Shown here in pieces: positions 20,518 to 29,922 of a stretch of DNA of 64,000 nt. The DNA is from Shewanella psychrotolerans (GTDB lineage: Bacteria > Pseudomonadota > Gammaproteobacteria > Enterobacterales > Shewanellaceae). Numbering within the stretch: position 1 is the stretch's first letter; each line of letters starts with the position of its first letter. A program made the translations under genes and the position numbers. Location: positions 1,364,001 to 1,428,000 of the forward strand of contig NZ_CP080419.1 of NCBI RefSeq assembly GCF_019457595.1, written 5' to 3'. Under the pieces are notes generated by a model, which was given only the letters and a program-made list of their open reading frames with translations, was not told the origin of the DNA and ran no database searches.

Positions 20518-21648
20518 TTAATTGGTATCAATATCGAAAAAAGCTTTAATCTCATCTATTTGGCACATCGCATCCTGATAGCCAAGATTAATTAATGCGC
20601 TGCAGTAAGATTGTTCGAATAACAGATAGGAGACGATACTCGAATCCGATTGTTGATTGATCCCGATAAGTCGTAGCAGTGCTCGTACCGCCATCGGCAT
20701 ATCATGATAGTGCTGAGCGGCTATCAGGCTCAAGTCTTCACTGGGTTTTATGACCAAAGTGTCGATGGTCTTGAGAGTCGCATGCTGGCGAGCCTCTTCT
20801 GGAATCAATTTCAAGGTGCTATTGATACGCTGTAGGCGTTCTAAGTCGCTATTTAGCGTGTCTGAAAATATGGTATCGAGTAGATGGCCCGCAATGGTTG
20901 CGGTTTTAGGATGATGCTCCAACTCTTGATGTATCTGCTTATGTGGGCTCTCTAAGTTAATCACCATGATTTTTTCTGCTCCTAAGTGAATAGGGCAGCT
21001 CAGGGGCGCTAACTGATGCACTGAACCATCACCGTAATAACCTCGATTGAGTTTTATCGAAGGGAACACTAATGGTATGGCAGCGCTAGCGAGCAGATGT
21101 TCGGTGTTAAGGTGAGTTCGTTGTCCCCCTCGTCTTGAGCGAACCCACTCATCAATATCTCGATTGGCCTGAAAAAAAGATACCGAGCGTGATGAGTTAT
21201 AGCATGATGTATCGATACTGAGTGCATGAAGCGCACCGTTACCAATATTTCTGTCAATACGAGCAAAGTTAATTAGTTGATTTAGCAGTTCACGCAATGG
21301 CTCATTATCGAATAAACTGCCGGCGTCAGGGTTTATCTTCTCATCTTGTAAACCCATTAACGCCATTTTAGCTAGGTGTGATAAAACCCCCGAGAAAGAT
21401 GCTCGATAGATTTTATGGGTATTAAAGTGACGCCAAACCCACTCGAGTTTACGTACCCCAAGATGAAAGCAGGAGGCGTGGGTAGCGATTGAAGTACCAT
21501 TGATGGCGCCAGCGGAGGTGCCGCAGATAATTTTGAAAGGTATGCCATGATTTCGAGGATAGAATTGCACTATCGCTTTCAGCACGCCAACTTGATAGGC
21601 CGCGCGCGCGCCACCACCGCCTAAAACTAACGCTTTTTTATCTGGCAA
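20518..21648 (-). CDS. Patatin-like phospholipase
   Basis: Predicted serine acyl hydrolase acting on phospholipids. It has 376 residues from the TTG at 21648, preceded by AAGGGG at five bases. The oxyanion motif GGGGARAAYQVG is near residues 10-21. The nucleophile elbow GTSAG (Ser45) and the catalytic DGS (about residue 207, in YYGDGSVHQ) complete the Ser-Asp dyad. No signal peptide, so probably cytoplasmic or membrane-associated. A 13-codon open stretch in the same frame lies upstream and ends in TAA at 21658-21660, so this may be a truncated or re-initiated version of a longer protein. It converges with the Kef antiporter gene (22-nt gap). Confidence 0.88.
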   Translation of the reverse strand: MPDKKALVLGGGGARAAYQVGVLKAIVQFYPRNHGIPFKIICGTSAGAINGTSIATHASCFHLGVRKLEWVWRHFNTHKIYRASFSGVLSHLAKMALMGLQDEKINPDAGSLFDNEPLRELLNQLINFARIDRNIGNGALHALSIDTSCYNSSRSVSFFQANRDIDEWVRSRRGGQRTHLNTEHLLASAAIPLVFPSIKLNRGYYGDGSVHQLAPLSCPIHLGAEKIMVINLESPHKQIHQELEHHPKTATIAGHLLDTIFSDTLNSDLERLQRINSTLKLIPEEARQHATLKTIDTLVIKPSEDLSLIAAQHYHDMPMAVRALLRLIGINQQSDSSIVSYLLFEQSYCSALINLGYQDAMCQIDEIKAFFDIDTN

Positions 21649-21657
21649 GTTTGCCCC

Positions 21658-21699
21658 TTATGCTTCTACTTTGGTGTTAATACGCTGTTGTTTACTCAT
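21658..21699 (-). other. 13-codon open stretch in frame with the patatin gene
   Basis: ATG at 21699 encodes MSKQQRINTKVEA and stops at TAA. The frame is the same as the patatin gene that restarts at TTG 21648, nine bases further on. The stop overlaps the next ribosome site (TAAGGGG). The 12-mer AGCATAAGGGGC occurs both here and about 60 nt upstream. It is either a leader peptide or the original N terminus cut off by a nonsense codon. Confidence 0.5.
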
Positions 21700-21910
21700 G
21701 TTAGGACCTGTGGCCCCTTATGCTGATTGCTATTAATGGTTAACCAGCGTTATAAATTTAGAATATGTGACCGCAGATTGATGTTCAAGCTAGTAAGGTA
21801 AATTTTTGCTTAGCGAAAGTCACAAGCCGTTAACGTGTCTATCACTCTTCTGTACCGCTGCTTGCTATCTCTATTAGTTTGGTCGTTTGTCATGCTTAAC
21901 GGTTTAGGTA

Positions 21911-21967
21911 TAAAAAGCGCCTGCAAATTGCAGGCGCTAAGGAAAGAACATTAGCGGGGGTAGGGCA
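21911..21967 (-). ncRNA. Candidate small RNA with own promoter and terminator
   Basis: On the minus strand an extended -10 element TGTTATACT (hexamer at 21974-21979) is followed about 7 nt later by a transcript of about 56 nt. It has a C-rich segment (CCCTACCCCCGC) and a pyrimidine tract (TTCTTTCCTT) complementary to ribosome-binding sites. It ends in a GC-rich hairpin (AGCGCCTGC / GCAGGCGCT, 21916-21938) plus a run of five Ts. No minus-strand gene lies upstream for this terminator to serve. I do not recognise it as a named sRNA. Confidence 0.6.
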
Positions 21968-21972
21968 AAGAC

Positions 21973-21983
21973 GAGTATAACAC
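21973..21983 (-). promoter_or_regulatory. Extended -10 promoter for candidate sRNA
   Basis: TG-T-TATACT on the minus strand matches the extended -10 form (TGN plus hexamer). There is no good -35, which extended -10 promoters can do without. Confidence 0.55.
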
Positions 21984-22087
21984 CCACTATTTTAGCTCAT
22001 TTTTACTGAAAACCGACTCATAAGATCGATTGATATCTGCTTATAAACCTCGGTTAATACTGGAAAAACTGACGTAAGAAGGTCAAA

Positions 22088-22105
22088 ATGGGGTCTTTTT
22101 ATTAA
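22088..22105 (+). other. Five-codon minicistron upstream of membrane protein
   Basis: AAGAAGG at about 7 nt precedes ATG, encoding MGSFY and a stop. It lies 15 nt ahead of the next gene, whose own ribosome site is poor. A CCACTAGTGG palindrome (22106-22115) separates the two. Functional relevance is speculative. Confidence 0.25.
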
Positions 22106-22119
22106 CCACTAGTGGTTGT

Positions 22120-23142
22120 ATGATTTTTCATTTAACATCTGCCCCATGTGCAGGTAACAAGGTTATTCTGGATGGGCATTCGGGATTCTTTTTAGCACCA
22201 CAACCTGTGATCTCAATACCCAGTGAGCCTTTATTACCAGCGAATCTGATTCTGCGTCAGGATGATGTGACTATGGATATTGGCTTTGGTCATGTCGATA
22301 GAGATGTCCCCTTTCAGGCTCGCTCGGCTATTGCTATCTTGTATATTTTCTTGGTTATATTTACTGGTGTTGGATTGCAGGATGGCGATATCGATCGGCT
22401 GGATCTGTTATTCATTCTGCTTCCATTATCAGGGGTTATTCTGGTTTCAGGGCTAATATTTCTTTGGCGGATTATTCGCCGTCGACAACGCCCTTGCATT
22501 CGTTTTAACCGTCAACGACGAGCGTTATGTTATCGTCCTTCGGGCTGTAAAAGCGTTCGCTATGTCGCGTGGGAATCGCTGGTGGCTTATGTTCATAGCG
22601 GTGTTTTACATGGTGCTAGTGCGTCTGGAATACCGATTAAAGTGGGTGACTATGGCCTGCGCCTAGCCGAATATAATGAACAGGACAAAACGCTACACTG
22701 TTTTTATCAGGGCGAAGGTTTCTTGATAGTCGGCTTCGCTTTGGAACATTGGGAAGCTATTCGTCGGTTTATGGATGAACCTCAAGCCAGCTGGTTGATG
22801 CCCGATCAGCCCGTGCCTGATATGCAAAGCTTCCGAAGCCAGCGCAGCGCCTTGTGGCAACGTTTTAAAAACAATCAACATAAACGCTGGCTACACATTA
22901 ATCTGCGCGATTACAGTCAATCCTGGTTGACCATGGGGTGTTATTACTTGTTTCATCTATTGTTTTGGTGGCAGGTTCCATATCTTTTTTCCAGTTTGTT
23001 CTTACGCTTAGCGGCATTAAGACCCTGGTCTGAAGACGTTCTACAATGGTCTGCGCCTTTACCGCAAGCACAATGGATTCAGCCGAGTAAAAGCTACTTT
23101 AAGGCGCGTAAAGAACAGTTGAACCGTCAACGTGGACTATAA
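22120..23142 (+). CDS. Unrecognised membrane protein, possibly DUF6708-like
   Basis: 340 residues, not assigned with confidence. Two adjacent hydrophobic segments (about 68-85 and 92-115) lie after a ~65-residue N-terminal part. They are followed by a basic stretch (WRIIRRRQRP) and a soluble domain beginning CIRFNRQRRALCYRP and WESLVAYVHSG. A last hydrophobic patch lies near residues 275-300. The pattern of two membrane segments followed by a RFNRxRR...W domain resembles DUF6708 proteins, some of which sit near type VI effector genes. No such effector is visible here. The ATG has a weak ribosome site and there is no obvious operon partner. Confidence 0.7.
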   Translation: MIFHLTSAPCAGNKVILDGHSGFFLAPQPVISIPSEPLLPANLILRQDDVTMDIGFGHVDRDVPFQARSAIAILYIFLVIFTGVGLQDGDIDRLDLLFILLPLSGVILVSGLIFLWRIIRRRQRPCIRFNRQRRALCYRPSGCKSVRYVAWESLVAYVHSGVLHGASASGIPIKVGDYGLRLAEYNEQDKTLHCFYQGEGFLIVGFALEHWEAIRRFMDEPQASWLMPDQPVPDMQSFRSQRSALWQRFKNNQHKRWLHINLRDYSQSWLTMGCYYLFHLLFWWQVPYLFSSLFLRLAALRPWSEDVLQWSAPLPQAQWIQPSKSYFKARKEQLNRQRGL

Positions 23143-23316
23143 ATAAGCGTAAATCAGGCCAGTCATTGTTGATGACGTAAACTATTCTCTAAGCTCTCTT
23201 GTAATGGATGTGCCCCTGCACTAAATACGATGACCAAAGAGATCACGATTAACCTAGGTTGCATGCCAATTAAGATATAGGGAATCTTTGGTATTTCGCG
23301 ACTAACGCCTTGGGTT

Positions 23317-23421
23317 AATACCTATTTGTATAAGAAAGCGATCTACTCAGCGTCTTTTTGGCAACTTATTCAGACGAATGGATAATGGAATGCTTGTTAG
23401 GCCATTCAACGCAGAAGTAGG
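23317..23421 (+). repeat. Truncated MITE-like element (copy B)
   Basis: It shares long blocks with the reverse complement of the complete copy at 52540-52756: GTATAAGAAAG, ACTCAGCGT, CGAATGGAT, ATGGAATGCTT and GGCCATTCAACGCAGAAG. Only one terminal repeat is present. It lies in the 475-nt region between the membrane protein and proS. I see nothing else there apart from the proS terminator. Confidence 0.8.
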
Positions 23422-23570
23422 CCGGTAAAAAACACGCCTAAAGGCGAGTTTTAGCAAAGCAATGGCTAAACAATGACAGAGTTAACTGTTAGCGAATCTG
23501 TGGCGAGTTGATTAAGATAATGATAAGAGGTTGCAGTAGCAATTTGTCGCTCGTTAAACGGTTCATTTAT

Positions 23571-23598
23571 AAAAAAACGCCCAGCATGAGCTGGGCGT
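23571..23598 (-). terminator. proS terminator
   Basis: 9-bp perfect stem ACGCCCAGC / GCTGGGCGT with a 4-nt loop. On the minus strand it is followed by seven Ts. It lies 20 nt after the proS stop. Confidence 0.9.
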
Positions 23599-23617
23599 CT
23601 TTAGTCTCGATTAAGTC

Positions 23618-25333
23618 TTATTTGGCTGACTTGATAAAGTCGATGATCTGATCGAATGGAATATCTTGCTTTTCACCCGTACGGCGATTCTTATATTCGA
23701 ATACGCCGCCGTCGATGTTGCGATCGCCAATGACGATAACGTGTGGCAGACCGATAAGCTCCATATCGGCAAACATCACGCCTGGACGCTCTTTACGGTC
23801 GTCAAACAGCACTTCGATACCCGCATCGTTAAGGTCTTTATATAGCTGCTCAGCCATATCCTTAACGCGGTGAGATTTGTGCATGTTCATCGGCAAGATA
23901 CCGACCTTGAACGGCGCAATCGCATCTGGCCAGATGATACCGCGATCATCGTTATTTTGCTCAATAGCCGCTGCCACGATACGGCTCACGCCCACACCGT
24001 AACAACCCATTAGTAGGGTTTTTGACTTGCCGTTTTCGTCAAGTACGTTAGCGCCCATCGATTCTGAGTAGTTGGTTCCTAGCTGGAAGATATGACCCAC
24101 TTCGATACCGCGCAGCAGTCCAATAGTCCCTTTACCACATGGGCTAGCTTCACCTTCGATAACGTTACGTAGGTCGGCAACTTGTGCTTCTGGTAGATCG
24201 CGTACCCAGTTGATACCCACATAGTGTTTACCATCTTGGTTAGCACCTGCGGCAAAGTCACTCATGATGTTAACGCTATGGTCAACATAGACAGGGATCG
24301 TTAGACCGACAGGACCTAATGAGCCTGGGCCTGCGCCTAGTGCTTTGCGGATATCCGCTTCGTCTGCCATTTCAAATGGGGCTAATACAGCGTCAAGCTT
24401 TTCAACTTTAACTTCGTTAAGCTCATGGTCGCCACGAATAATCACCGCAACTAAAGGTGCTTCTTCGGTTGCACCTTTAACGATAATGGTCTTAACGGTT
24501 TTTTCGATAGCGATGCCGTGCTGTGAAACGAGCTCTTCAATGGTCTTAGCATTCGGCGTATCGATAATGCTCATTTCAACTGTTGCAGCGCCGCGAGGCT
24601 CAGTTGGAATTGGTGCTTCTGCTTTTTCGATGTTAGCGGCGTAATCACTTTCAGTTGAGTAAGCAATTAAGTCTTCACCGCTGTTGGCTAATACGTGGAA
24701 CTCATGTGACATGCTGCCACCGATAGAACCTGTATCTGCAAGAACAGGGCGGAAAGCCAGACCCATGCGACCTAGGATGTTGCTATAGGCGGTGTACATC
24801 GCCTCGTAGGTTTCATCCATGGTTTCTTGATCTAAATGGAAAGAGTAGGCATCTTTCATCAAGAACTCACGTGAGCGCATTACGCCGAAACGTGGACGGA
24901 CTTCGTCGCGGAATTTTGTCTGGATCTGATATAGGTTCAGCGGCAACTGTTTGTATGAGTTAACCTCTTTACGAATGATATCTGTGATCACTTCTTCATG
25001 GGTCGGGCCCAGTACGAAGTCGCGGTTATGTCTGTCTTGGAAACGTAGCAGCTCAGGGCCAAATTTTTCCCAACGGCCAGTTTCAACCCATAAATCTGCC
25101 GGTTGAACCATGGGCATTAAGATCTCAACAGCACCTGCATTGTTCATCTCTTCACGAACGATGGCTTCGACCTTACGCAGAACACGTAAGCCTGTCGGCA
25201 ACCAGCTGTAAAGACCTGATGCGTTACGACGGATCATACCCGCGCGTAGCATTAATTGATGACTAACCACCTCAGCGTTTGCTGGGGTCTCTTTTTGTGT
25301 TGACAGCAGGTACTTGCTAACTCGCATTCCCAA
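23618..25333 (-). CDS. proS: Prolyl-tRNA synthetase (bacterial type, with editing domain)
   Basis: Charges tRNA-Pro. It has 571 residues, matching the long bacterial form. Class II motifs: motif 1 in the N-terminal third, motif 2 [26 protein letters not shown] (start and end given only by key residues FRDE and RSREF), and a glycine-rich motif 3 block around GCYGVGVSR. The YbaK-like editing insertion lies at about 230-390 and hydrolyses Ala-tRNA-Pro. The C terminus has the anticodon-binding domain ([17 protein letters not shown]). In E. coli it neighbours trmO and rcsF; here five genes intervene. Confidence 0.98.
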   Translation of the reverse strand: MGMRVSKYLLSTQKETPANAEVVSHQLMLRAGMIRRNASGLYSWLPTGLRVLRKVEAIVREEMNNAGAVEILMPMVQPADLWVETGRWEKFGPELLRFQDRHNRDFVLGPTHEEVITDIIRKEVNSYKQLPLNLYQIQTKFRDEVRPRFGVMRSREFLMKDAYSFHLDQETMDETYEAMYTAYSNILGRMGLAFRPVLADTGSIGGSMSHEFHVLANSGEDLIAYSTESDYAANIEKAEAPIPTEPRGAATVEMSIIDTPNAKTIEELVSQHGIAIEKTVKTIIVKGATEEAPLVAVIIRGDHELNEVKVEKLDAVLAPFEMADEADIRKALGAGPGSLGPVGLTIPVYVDHSVNIMSDFAAGANQDGKHYVGINWVRDLPEAQVADLRNVIEGEASPCGKGTIGLLRGIEVGHIFQLGTNYSESMGANVLDENGKSKTLLMGCYGVGVSRIVAAAIEQNNDDRGIIWPDAIAPFKVGILPMNMHKSHRVKDMAEQLYKDLNDAGIEVLFDDRKERPGVMFADMELIGLPHVIVIGDRNIDGGVFEYKNRRTGEKQDIPFDQIIDFIKSAK

Positions 25334-25556
25334 TATCCAGTTATGTTATGAAATAGGCCGACATTTTAGCACCCTGAATGTTGATGTCACCTAGTTTGTT
25401 GACACGGTTATTACTCGGTTAATTTATGACGCTTGCTTCGCAAGCAGGGAGTCTGATGAACATAAATACTGACAGCTATCATGGGGCTGTTCGAGAGGGA
25501 TACGTTACTGTTATCCTTCTATCAAACATAGAGTATTAAGTATAAAAAGGAGAGAA

Positions 25557-25826
25557 ATGAAAGTAAAAGTTTTAGTTGTGTTAGCGATTACTATTGCCCT
25601 GTTGGTGTTGTTTCCTCGGTATCAATCGACGCACTTAAAAACCACCTTGACCAATGCTCAGGATGATGCCGTATTTTGTGAGACCCATTGGCGCGACTTA
25701 GGGTTTAGCAACAAGATGTCAAATGCCGAGTATGATGAATGTGTCGATGCTTACCTTGCAGCGGGGTATTCTATAAGCCGTAATGAGAAGCGTATTGAAA
25801 AAGTGGGTGAGCAGTGGTTGCGCTAA
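25557..25826 (+). CDS. Small exported or membrane-anchored hypothetical protein
   Basis: 89 residues, family not recognised. A hydrophobic N-terminal segment (residues about 4-20, VKVLVVLAITIALLVLF) acts as an anchor or uncleaved signal. The remaining ~65 residues are polar, with two cysteines (in FCETHW and YDECVDAYL) that could form a disulphide if periplasmic. A strong AAGGAG ribosome site seven bases upstream supports the start. It stands alone, with its own terminator, between proS and an acyl-CoA synthetase gene. Confidence 0.75.
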   Translation: MKVKVLVVLAITIALLVLFPRYQSTHLKTTLTNAQDDAVFCETHWRDLGFSNKMSNAEYDECVDAYLAAGYSISRNEKRIEKVGEQWLR

Positions 25827-25856
25827 CATCATGTTGAAAAACGAATAGCGCCTAGA

Positions 25857-25892
25857 AAAATAGCCAATATGTTAGCGTACTGGCTATTTTTT
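25857..25892. terminator. Bidirectional terminator between convergent genes
   Basis: 10-bp perfect stem AAAATAGCCA / TGGCTATTTT with a 14-nt loop. A-rich and T-rich flanks allow it to serve both the small protein gene (+) and the acyl-CoA synthetase gene (-). Confidence 0.8.
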
Positions 25893-25919
25893 ACGTTACC
25901 ACATCAGATGATTAATGGC

Positions 25920-27644
25920 TCAAGCACTGTTAATATCTTCATATAGCTCTTGATACATCAGTTCGCGCATCTTAAATTTTTGAATCTTTCCCGTGACAGT
26001 CATCGGGTATTGTTCGACAAATTTGATATACCTTGGCACTTTGAAATAGGCTATTTTCTCAGTGAGGAAATGGCGAATTTCCTGTTCATCTATCTCCGCT
26101 AGTGGTTGGACTTTAATCCACACACAAACCTCTTCACCATATTTTTCACTCTGTACCCCAAACACTGCCGCATCTTGCACATCTGGGTGGGTGTAAAGCT
26201 TCTCTTCGATCTCGCGTGGATAGATATTCTCGCCACCACGAATGATCATATCTTTGATACGGCCGACGATTTTGACATAGCCTTCGCTGTCCATCTCGCC
26301 AATATCGCCTGAATGTAACCAGCCTTCGCTGTCGATAGTGGCTGATGTTTTTTCAGCATCATTCCAGTAGCACTGCATCACACAGTAACCACGGCTGCAC
26401 ACTTCGCCAGGTTGACCCACTGGCAGTATGTCACCAAATTCATCGACGATTTTGACTTGTGTATGGGCTAGCGCTCTGCCAACGGTTGTCACCCGCTTTT
26501 CAACCGATGAATCAATTTCGGTCATGTTGTTAATAGGGCTACATTCGGTTTGCCCGTAACCAATGAGCACTTGCTCCATGTACATCTGGGTTTGTACGCG
26601 GCGCATCACCTCTTCTGGACAGGTTGCGCCGGCCATGACGCCGGTGCGCAGGGTACTTAGGTCAAATTCACTAAAGCGTGGATGTTCTAACTGCGCAATA
26701 AACATGGTCGGTACCCCATGTAACGCGGTGCATTTTTCGGCCTCGACGACTTGTAAGGTGGTTAGCGGGTCGAAAGCGTCGCTTGGGTATATCGCCGCGG
26801 CGCCTTTACTGATGCATGACAGGTTGCCTAACACCATGCCAAAACAGTGATACAAGGGTACTGGAATACACAGTCTGTCGTCAGCGCTGAGTTGCATGGC
26901 GTTAGCGACCAACAGGCCGTTATTAAGGATGTTATGGTGGCTCAGCGTCGCACCTTTTGGGTTGCCCGTAGTACCAGAGGTCAATTGAATATTGATGGCA
27001 TCGAAGGGAGATAGACCATCGGCAATCGCGTTTAGCGCAAGTTTGTCGGCATCGCTCAAGGGTCGCTTTAGATCATTAAAATTGAGCATCCCAGGAGACA
27101 CCTCATCACCCATACGAATAACAAATTCTAGTGAGGGCAATGCGGCAGATGACAATTGCCCAGGAAGAGCGCTGTGTAGTTCGGGGACTAACTCATACAG
27201 CATTTGTAAGTAGTTGCTGGATTTAAACTTTTCAGCACAGATAATCGCGCGGCAACCAACATTGTTTAGCGCATACTCTAACTCTTCGGGTCGATAGGCT
27301 GGGTTGATGCACACCATGATGGCGCCAATTTTAGCGGTGGCGAACTGGGTTAGGCACCATTCAATATTATTGGGAGACCAGATCCCGACGCGATCACCTG
27401 ACTTGATGCCAATCGCCAATAATCCTGACGCCAGTTGATCGATTTGGCTTTGATACTCTTGATAGCTCCAGCGAATACCTTGGTGATGCATGACAACAGC
27501 AAGCTTATCGGGATTATTATTGGCCATCTCATCGAGATAAGCACCAATGCTTTGCTCAATTAAAGGTTCACTGGTTTGCCCGTTATATTGACTTAGCGAT
27601 AGGGGGAAATGGTTTTCAGTTGGATATGTCGTTACAGCAGACAT
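25920..27644 (-). CDS. AMP-dependent acyl-CoA synthetase
   Basis: Activates a carboxylic acid to its acyl-CoA through an acyl-adenylate. From the ATG at 27644 (GGAGG four bases upstream) it has 574 residues. An in-frame upstream extension of 28 codons has no ribosome site. Adenylation motifs are complete: LTSGTTGNPKGATLSH, YGQTECSP, the GWLHSGDIGEMD segment and GRIKDMIIRGGENIYPREIE, with the C-terminal catalytic Lys in MTVTGKIQKFK. It resembles medium- or short-chain fatty acyl-CoA ligases. In Shewanella such a gene often accompanies branched-chain acid catabolism, but the substrate is not readable from sequence. Confidence 0.92.
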   Translation of the reverse strand: MSAVTTYPTENHFPLSLSQYNGQTSEPLIEQSIGAYLDEMANNNPDKLAVVMHHQGIRWSYQEYQSQIDQLASGLLAIGIKSGDRVGIWSPNNIEWCLTQFATAKIGAIMVCINPAYRPEELEYALNNVGCRAIICAEKFKSSNYLQMLYELVPELHSALPGQLSSAALPSLEFVIRMGDEVSPGMLNFNDLKRPLSDADKLALNAIADGLSPFDAINIQLTSGTTGNPKGATLSHHNILNNGLLVANAMQLSADDRLCIPVPLYHCFGMVLGNLSCISKGAAAIYPSDAFDPLTTLQVVEAEKCTALHGVPTMFIAQLEHPRFSEFDLSTLRTGVMAGATCPEEVMRRVQTQMYMEQVLIGYGQTECSPINNMTEIDSSVEKRVTTVGRALAHTQVKIVDEFGDILPVGQPGEVCSRGYCVMQCYWNDAEKTSATIDSEGWLHSGDIGEMDSEGYVKIVGRIKDMIIRGGENIYPREIEEKLYTHPDVQDAAVFGVQSEKYGEEVCVWIKVQPLAEIDEQEIRHFLTEKIAYFKVPRYIKFVEQYPMTVTGKIQKFKMRELMYQELYEDINSA

Positions 27645-27804
27645 AAAGCCTCCATGCGTTAGATGTTTTACCGTGATGGATACCACACTACCCAAAGCCA
27701 ATGAGGTCTCACAAGTGAAGATTGGCATTTATAGACTAAAGAACTAAGGTCGGAATATTGCCGTGTTGATGAGTATTATTGCGAAAAGCTGTTGTTATAA
27801 AAGT

Positions 27805-27830
27805 AAAAAAGGAGACCTTAGTCTCCTTTT
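27805..27830 (-). terminator. Terminator after the M28 peptidase gene
   Basis: Stem AAAAGGAGAC / GTCTCCTTTT with a 4-nt loop. On the minus strand it runs into a T-rich stretch. It separates the peptidase gene from the downstream acyl-CoA synthetase gene. Confidence 0.85.
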
Positions 27831-27842
27831 ATTTAGTCTATC

Positions 27843-29429
27843 CTATAAGCCGTCTTGGGCTCGGCGTTTCTTAAAATCTGACGCTTCGAGCCATTTTGGC
27901 CAGTCATCGTTGTTCGCCAGCTGAGTCAAAATATCACTTATAAGGGCTAAATCTTGTGATACGCCGCCAAGATCCCAGTTGGGATCGTAGTCATCGGCAC
28001 CTTGATGATATTTATGGGCGATATAGTCGGGGTCGGTATCACCTAGGCTCATGAACATTAAGCCAGGTACGCCTTGCTTGGCGAGCGCAAAATGATCTGA
28101 GCGGAACATTAAGCCATTTTGTGGACGCGGATCGGCCTTAACCCTGCGACCTTGTGCTTTTGCTGCTTTGTCTAAGTAGCTTTCAAGCTCAGAGACGCCT
28201 TCCCCATAGCGTAAAATATAATCGACCCCTTTGCCGACATTCATGCCATCGATATTTAAAAATGACACCAATTGTTTCGTTGGAACGGGAGGGTGCTCAG
28301 CAAAATATTGCGCCCCAATCAGTCCCGTTTCTTCGGCAGTAAAGGCGGAAAATAGCATAGAACGTTTTGGCGCATCATCACCTTTTAGCCCTTTGAAGTG
28401 ACGCGCAAGTTGCAATACGCCTGCGACACCAGAGGCATTGTCGACTGCGCCGTTGTAGATCCGAGTTTCACCATTATGACTCGTTTTACCTAAATGATCC
28501 CAGTGAGCATGCATCACTAACCATTCATCAGCTTGAGTGGTGCCAGGTAGCAGGCCTGCAACGTTGTAGGAGGTCGCCAGTTCAATAGTGTTATCTATTT
28601 TAAGATTGGCTTTGAGATTAAGTGCCATGGATTTAAAGCCCGGCTTTGCCGCAGTCAGTTTGAGCTGATCATAATCCAGTCCGGCAGCGTTAAATATTTT
28701 TTGCGCCACTTTATGCTGTACCCAACCCATGACACCGATATGTGAGCTGTTTTTGTTGTCATCGACCAGGGTGTATTTGGCGTTAGTATTACTGTTTTGC
28801 ACCACATTCCAACCATAGGCCGCAGGGGCGGTTTCATGGACAATAAACACCGCCTTAGCACCTTGACGAGCGGCTTCCTCATATTTATAGGTCCAGCGGC
28901 CGTAGTAGGTCATGGCGTTACCTTTAAACACTTGAGGATCTTGAGTAGCAAACCCCGGGTCGTTCACCAGTAGTATTACCGTCTTGCCTTTTACGTCGAT
29001 ATTGGCGTAATCGTTCCAGTGATACTCGGGCGCATTGATGCCATAACCGACAAACACGACATCGTTATCTTTCAAGGAAACCTTAGGCTGGACCTGTTCT
29101 GTGCGAGCGGTAAATTCATCACCATTGTGAAACACCATATCGCCAATTTTCAGCTCCATGGATTGATCGGCGCTGATCTTGGCTATTGGCACGCTCTGGC
29201 GGTAACTGTCACCAAAGCCGGGTGCGAGTCCCATCGATTTATAGGCTTTCTCAAGGTAATCCACGGTCAACTTTTCACCATGAGATAGAGGGCCACGCCC
29301 TTCAAATTCATCGCTGGCAAGGGTTTGAACATCTTGGCGATAGCTTTGCTGGTCAAAATTAAATGGGGCGGCATGGGCGGCGGGCAAGAGTAACACGCCG
29401 AGTAGCCCTAATAAGCGAGAGGTATTCAC
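27843..29429 (-). CDS. Secreted M28-family zinc aminopeptidase with PA domain
   Basis: Predicted to release N-terminal amino acids from peptides outside the cytoplasm. It has 528 residues. The signal peptide is about 20 residues (LLLPAAHAAPF). A protease-associated insertion lies at about 130-270. The co-catalytic metal ligands are all visible in order: His in MHAHWDHLG, Asp in GAVDNASGVAG, the Glu pair in TAEETGLIG, Asp in LNIDGMN and His in RSDHFALA. It is monocistronic with its own terminator. The substrate is not known. Confidence 0.93.
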   Translation of the reverse strand: MNTSRLLGLLGVLLLPAAHAAPFNFDQQSYRQDVQTLASDEFEGRGPLSHGEKLTVDYLEKAYKSMGLAPGFGDSYRQSVPIAKISADQSMELKIGDMVFHNGDEFTARTEQVQPKVSLKDNDVVFVGYGINAPEYHWNDYANIDVKGKTVILLVNDPGFATQDPQVFKGNAMTYYGRWTYKYEEAARQGAKAVFIVHETAPAAYGWNVVQNSNTNAKYTLVDDNKNSSHIGVMGWVQHKVAQKIFNAAGLDYDQLKLTAAKPGFKSMALNLKANLKIDNTIELATSYNVAGLLPGTTQADEWLVMHAHWDHLGKTSHNGETRIYNGAVDNASGVAGVLQLARHFKGLKGDDAPKRSMLFSAFTAEETGLIGAQYFAEHPPVPTKQLVSFLNIDGMNVGKGVDYILRYGEGVSELESYLDKAAKAQGRRVKADPRPQNGLMFRSDHFALAKQGVPGLMFMSLGDTDPDYIAHKYHQGADDYDPNWDLGGVSQDLALISDILTQLANNDDWPKWLEASDFKKRRAQDGL

Positions 29430-29673
29430 AGGCGACTTCCTTCAATGATTATTATTGTTTAATTGCTTTATGTGTGATTTTTTAATGCATTGTAACTGCT
29501 ATTCGCTTTGATAGTAATGGTGAATATGTGTTGAGCAAGCTTACTGGCAATAGCCTTTGGCACAATGCTGGTATTGTTTCTATTATCGATAGGTGTCAGT
29601 GCATGTGTCGAACCAAAACCTCACAGAACAAGATTAACCGTCAATGGAAGCAATGACGATAAGGGGGATAGCA

Positions 29674-29895
29674 ATGCAGCGTTTAGGGACAATTGCGGCT
29701 ATATTTTTCGTGGTCAGTTTTATATTGACAGGCTGCGCCAATGACAACAGTTTTGATCAAGCATTTTATAACGGTATGGTGCGAAATAGTGGATCTCGGG
29801 CGAGCAATCACGATAACCAAGTTAATCGCGATGATGTGAACGCGGGGCTAATCAATATGGTGATTCAAGGTTCCGCCGCTATCGAGCGTGACTAA
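29674..29895 (+). CDS. Small predicted lipoprotein
   Basis: 73 residues from the ATG at 29674, chosen because AAGGGGG lies six bases upstream and the signal peptide then has normal length. The lipobox FILTGC predicts lipid attachment at about Cys21. The mature part (~50 residues) is polar and asparagine-rich (CANDNSFDQAFYNGMVRNSGSRASN) with no domain I recognise. It is divergent from the M28 peptidase and convergent with the acetyltransferase. No function can be assigned. Confidence 0.7.
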   Translation: MQRLGTIAAIFFVVSFILTGCANDNSFDQAFYNGMVRNSGSRASNHDNQVNRDDVNAGLINMVIQGSAAIERD

Positions 29896-29922
29896 CATGT
29901 TTTTGATAATGTTTTCTGATTA

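Noticed and set aside
29558..29575. TGGCACAATGCTGGT as a sigma-54 promoter for the small lipoprotein gene
   Set aside because: The -12 element does not contain GC at the right position.
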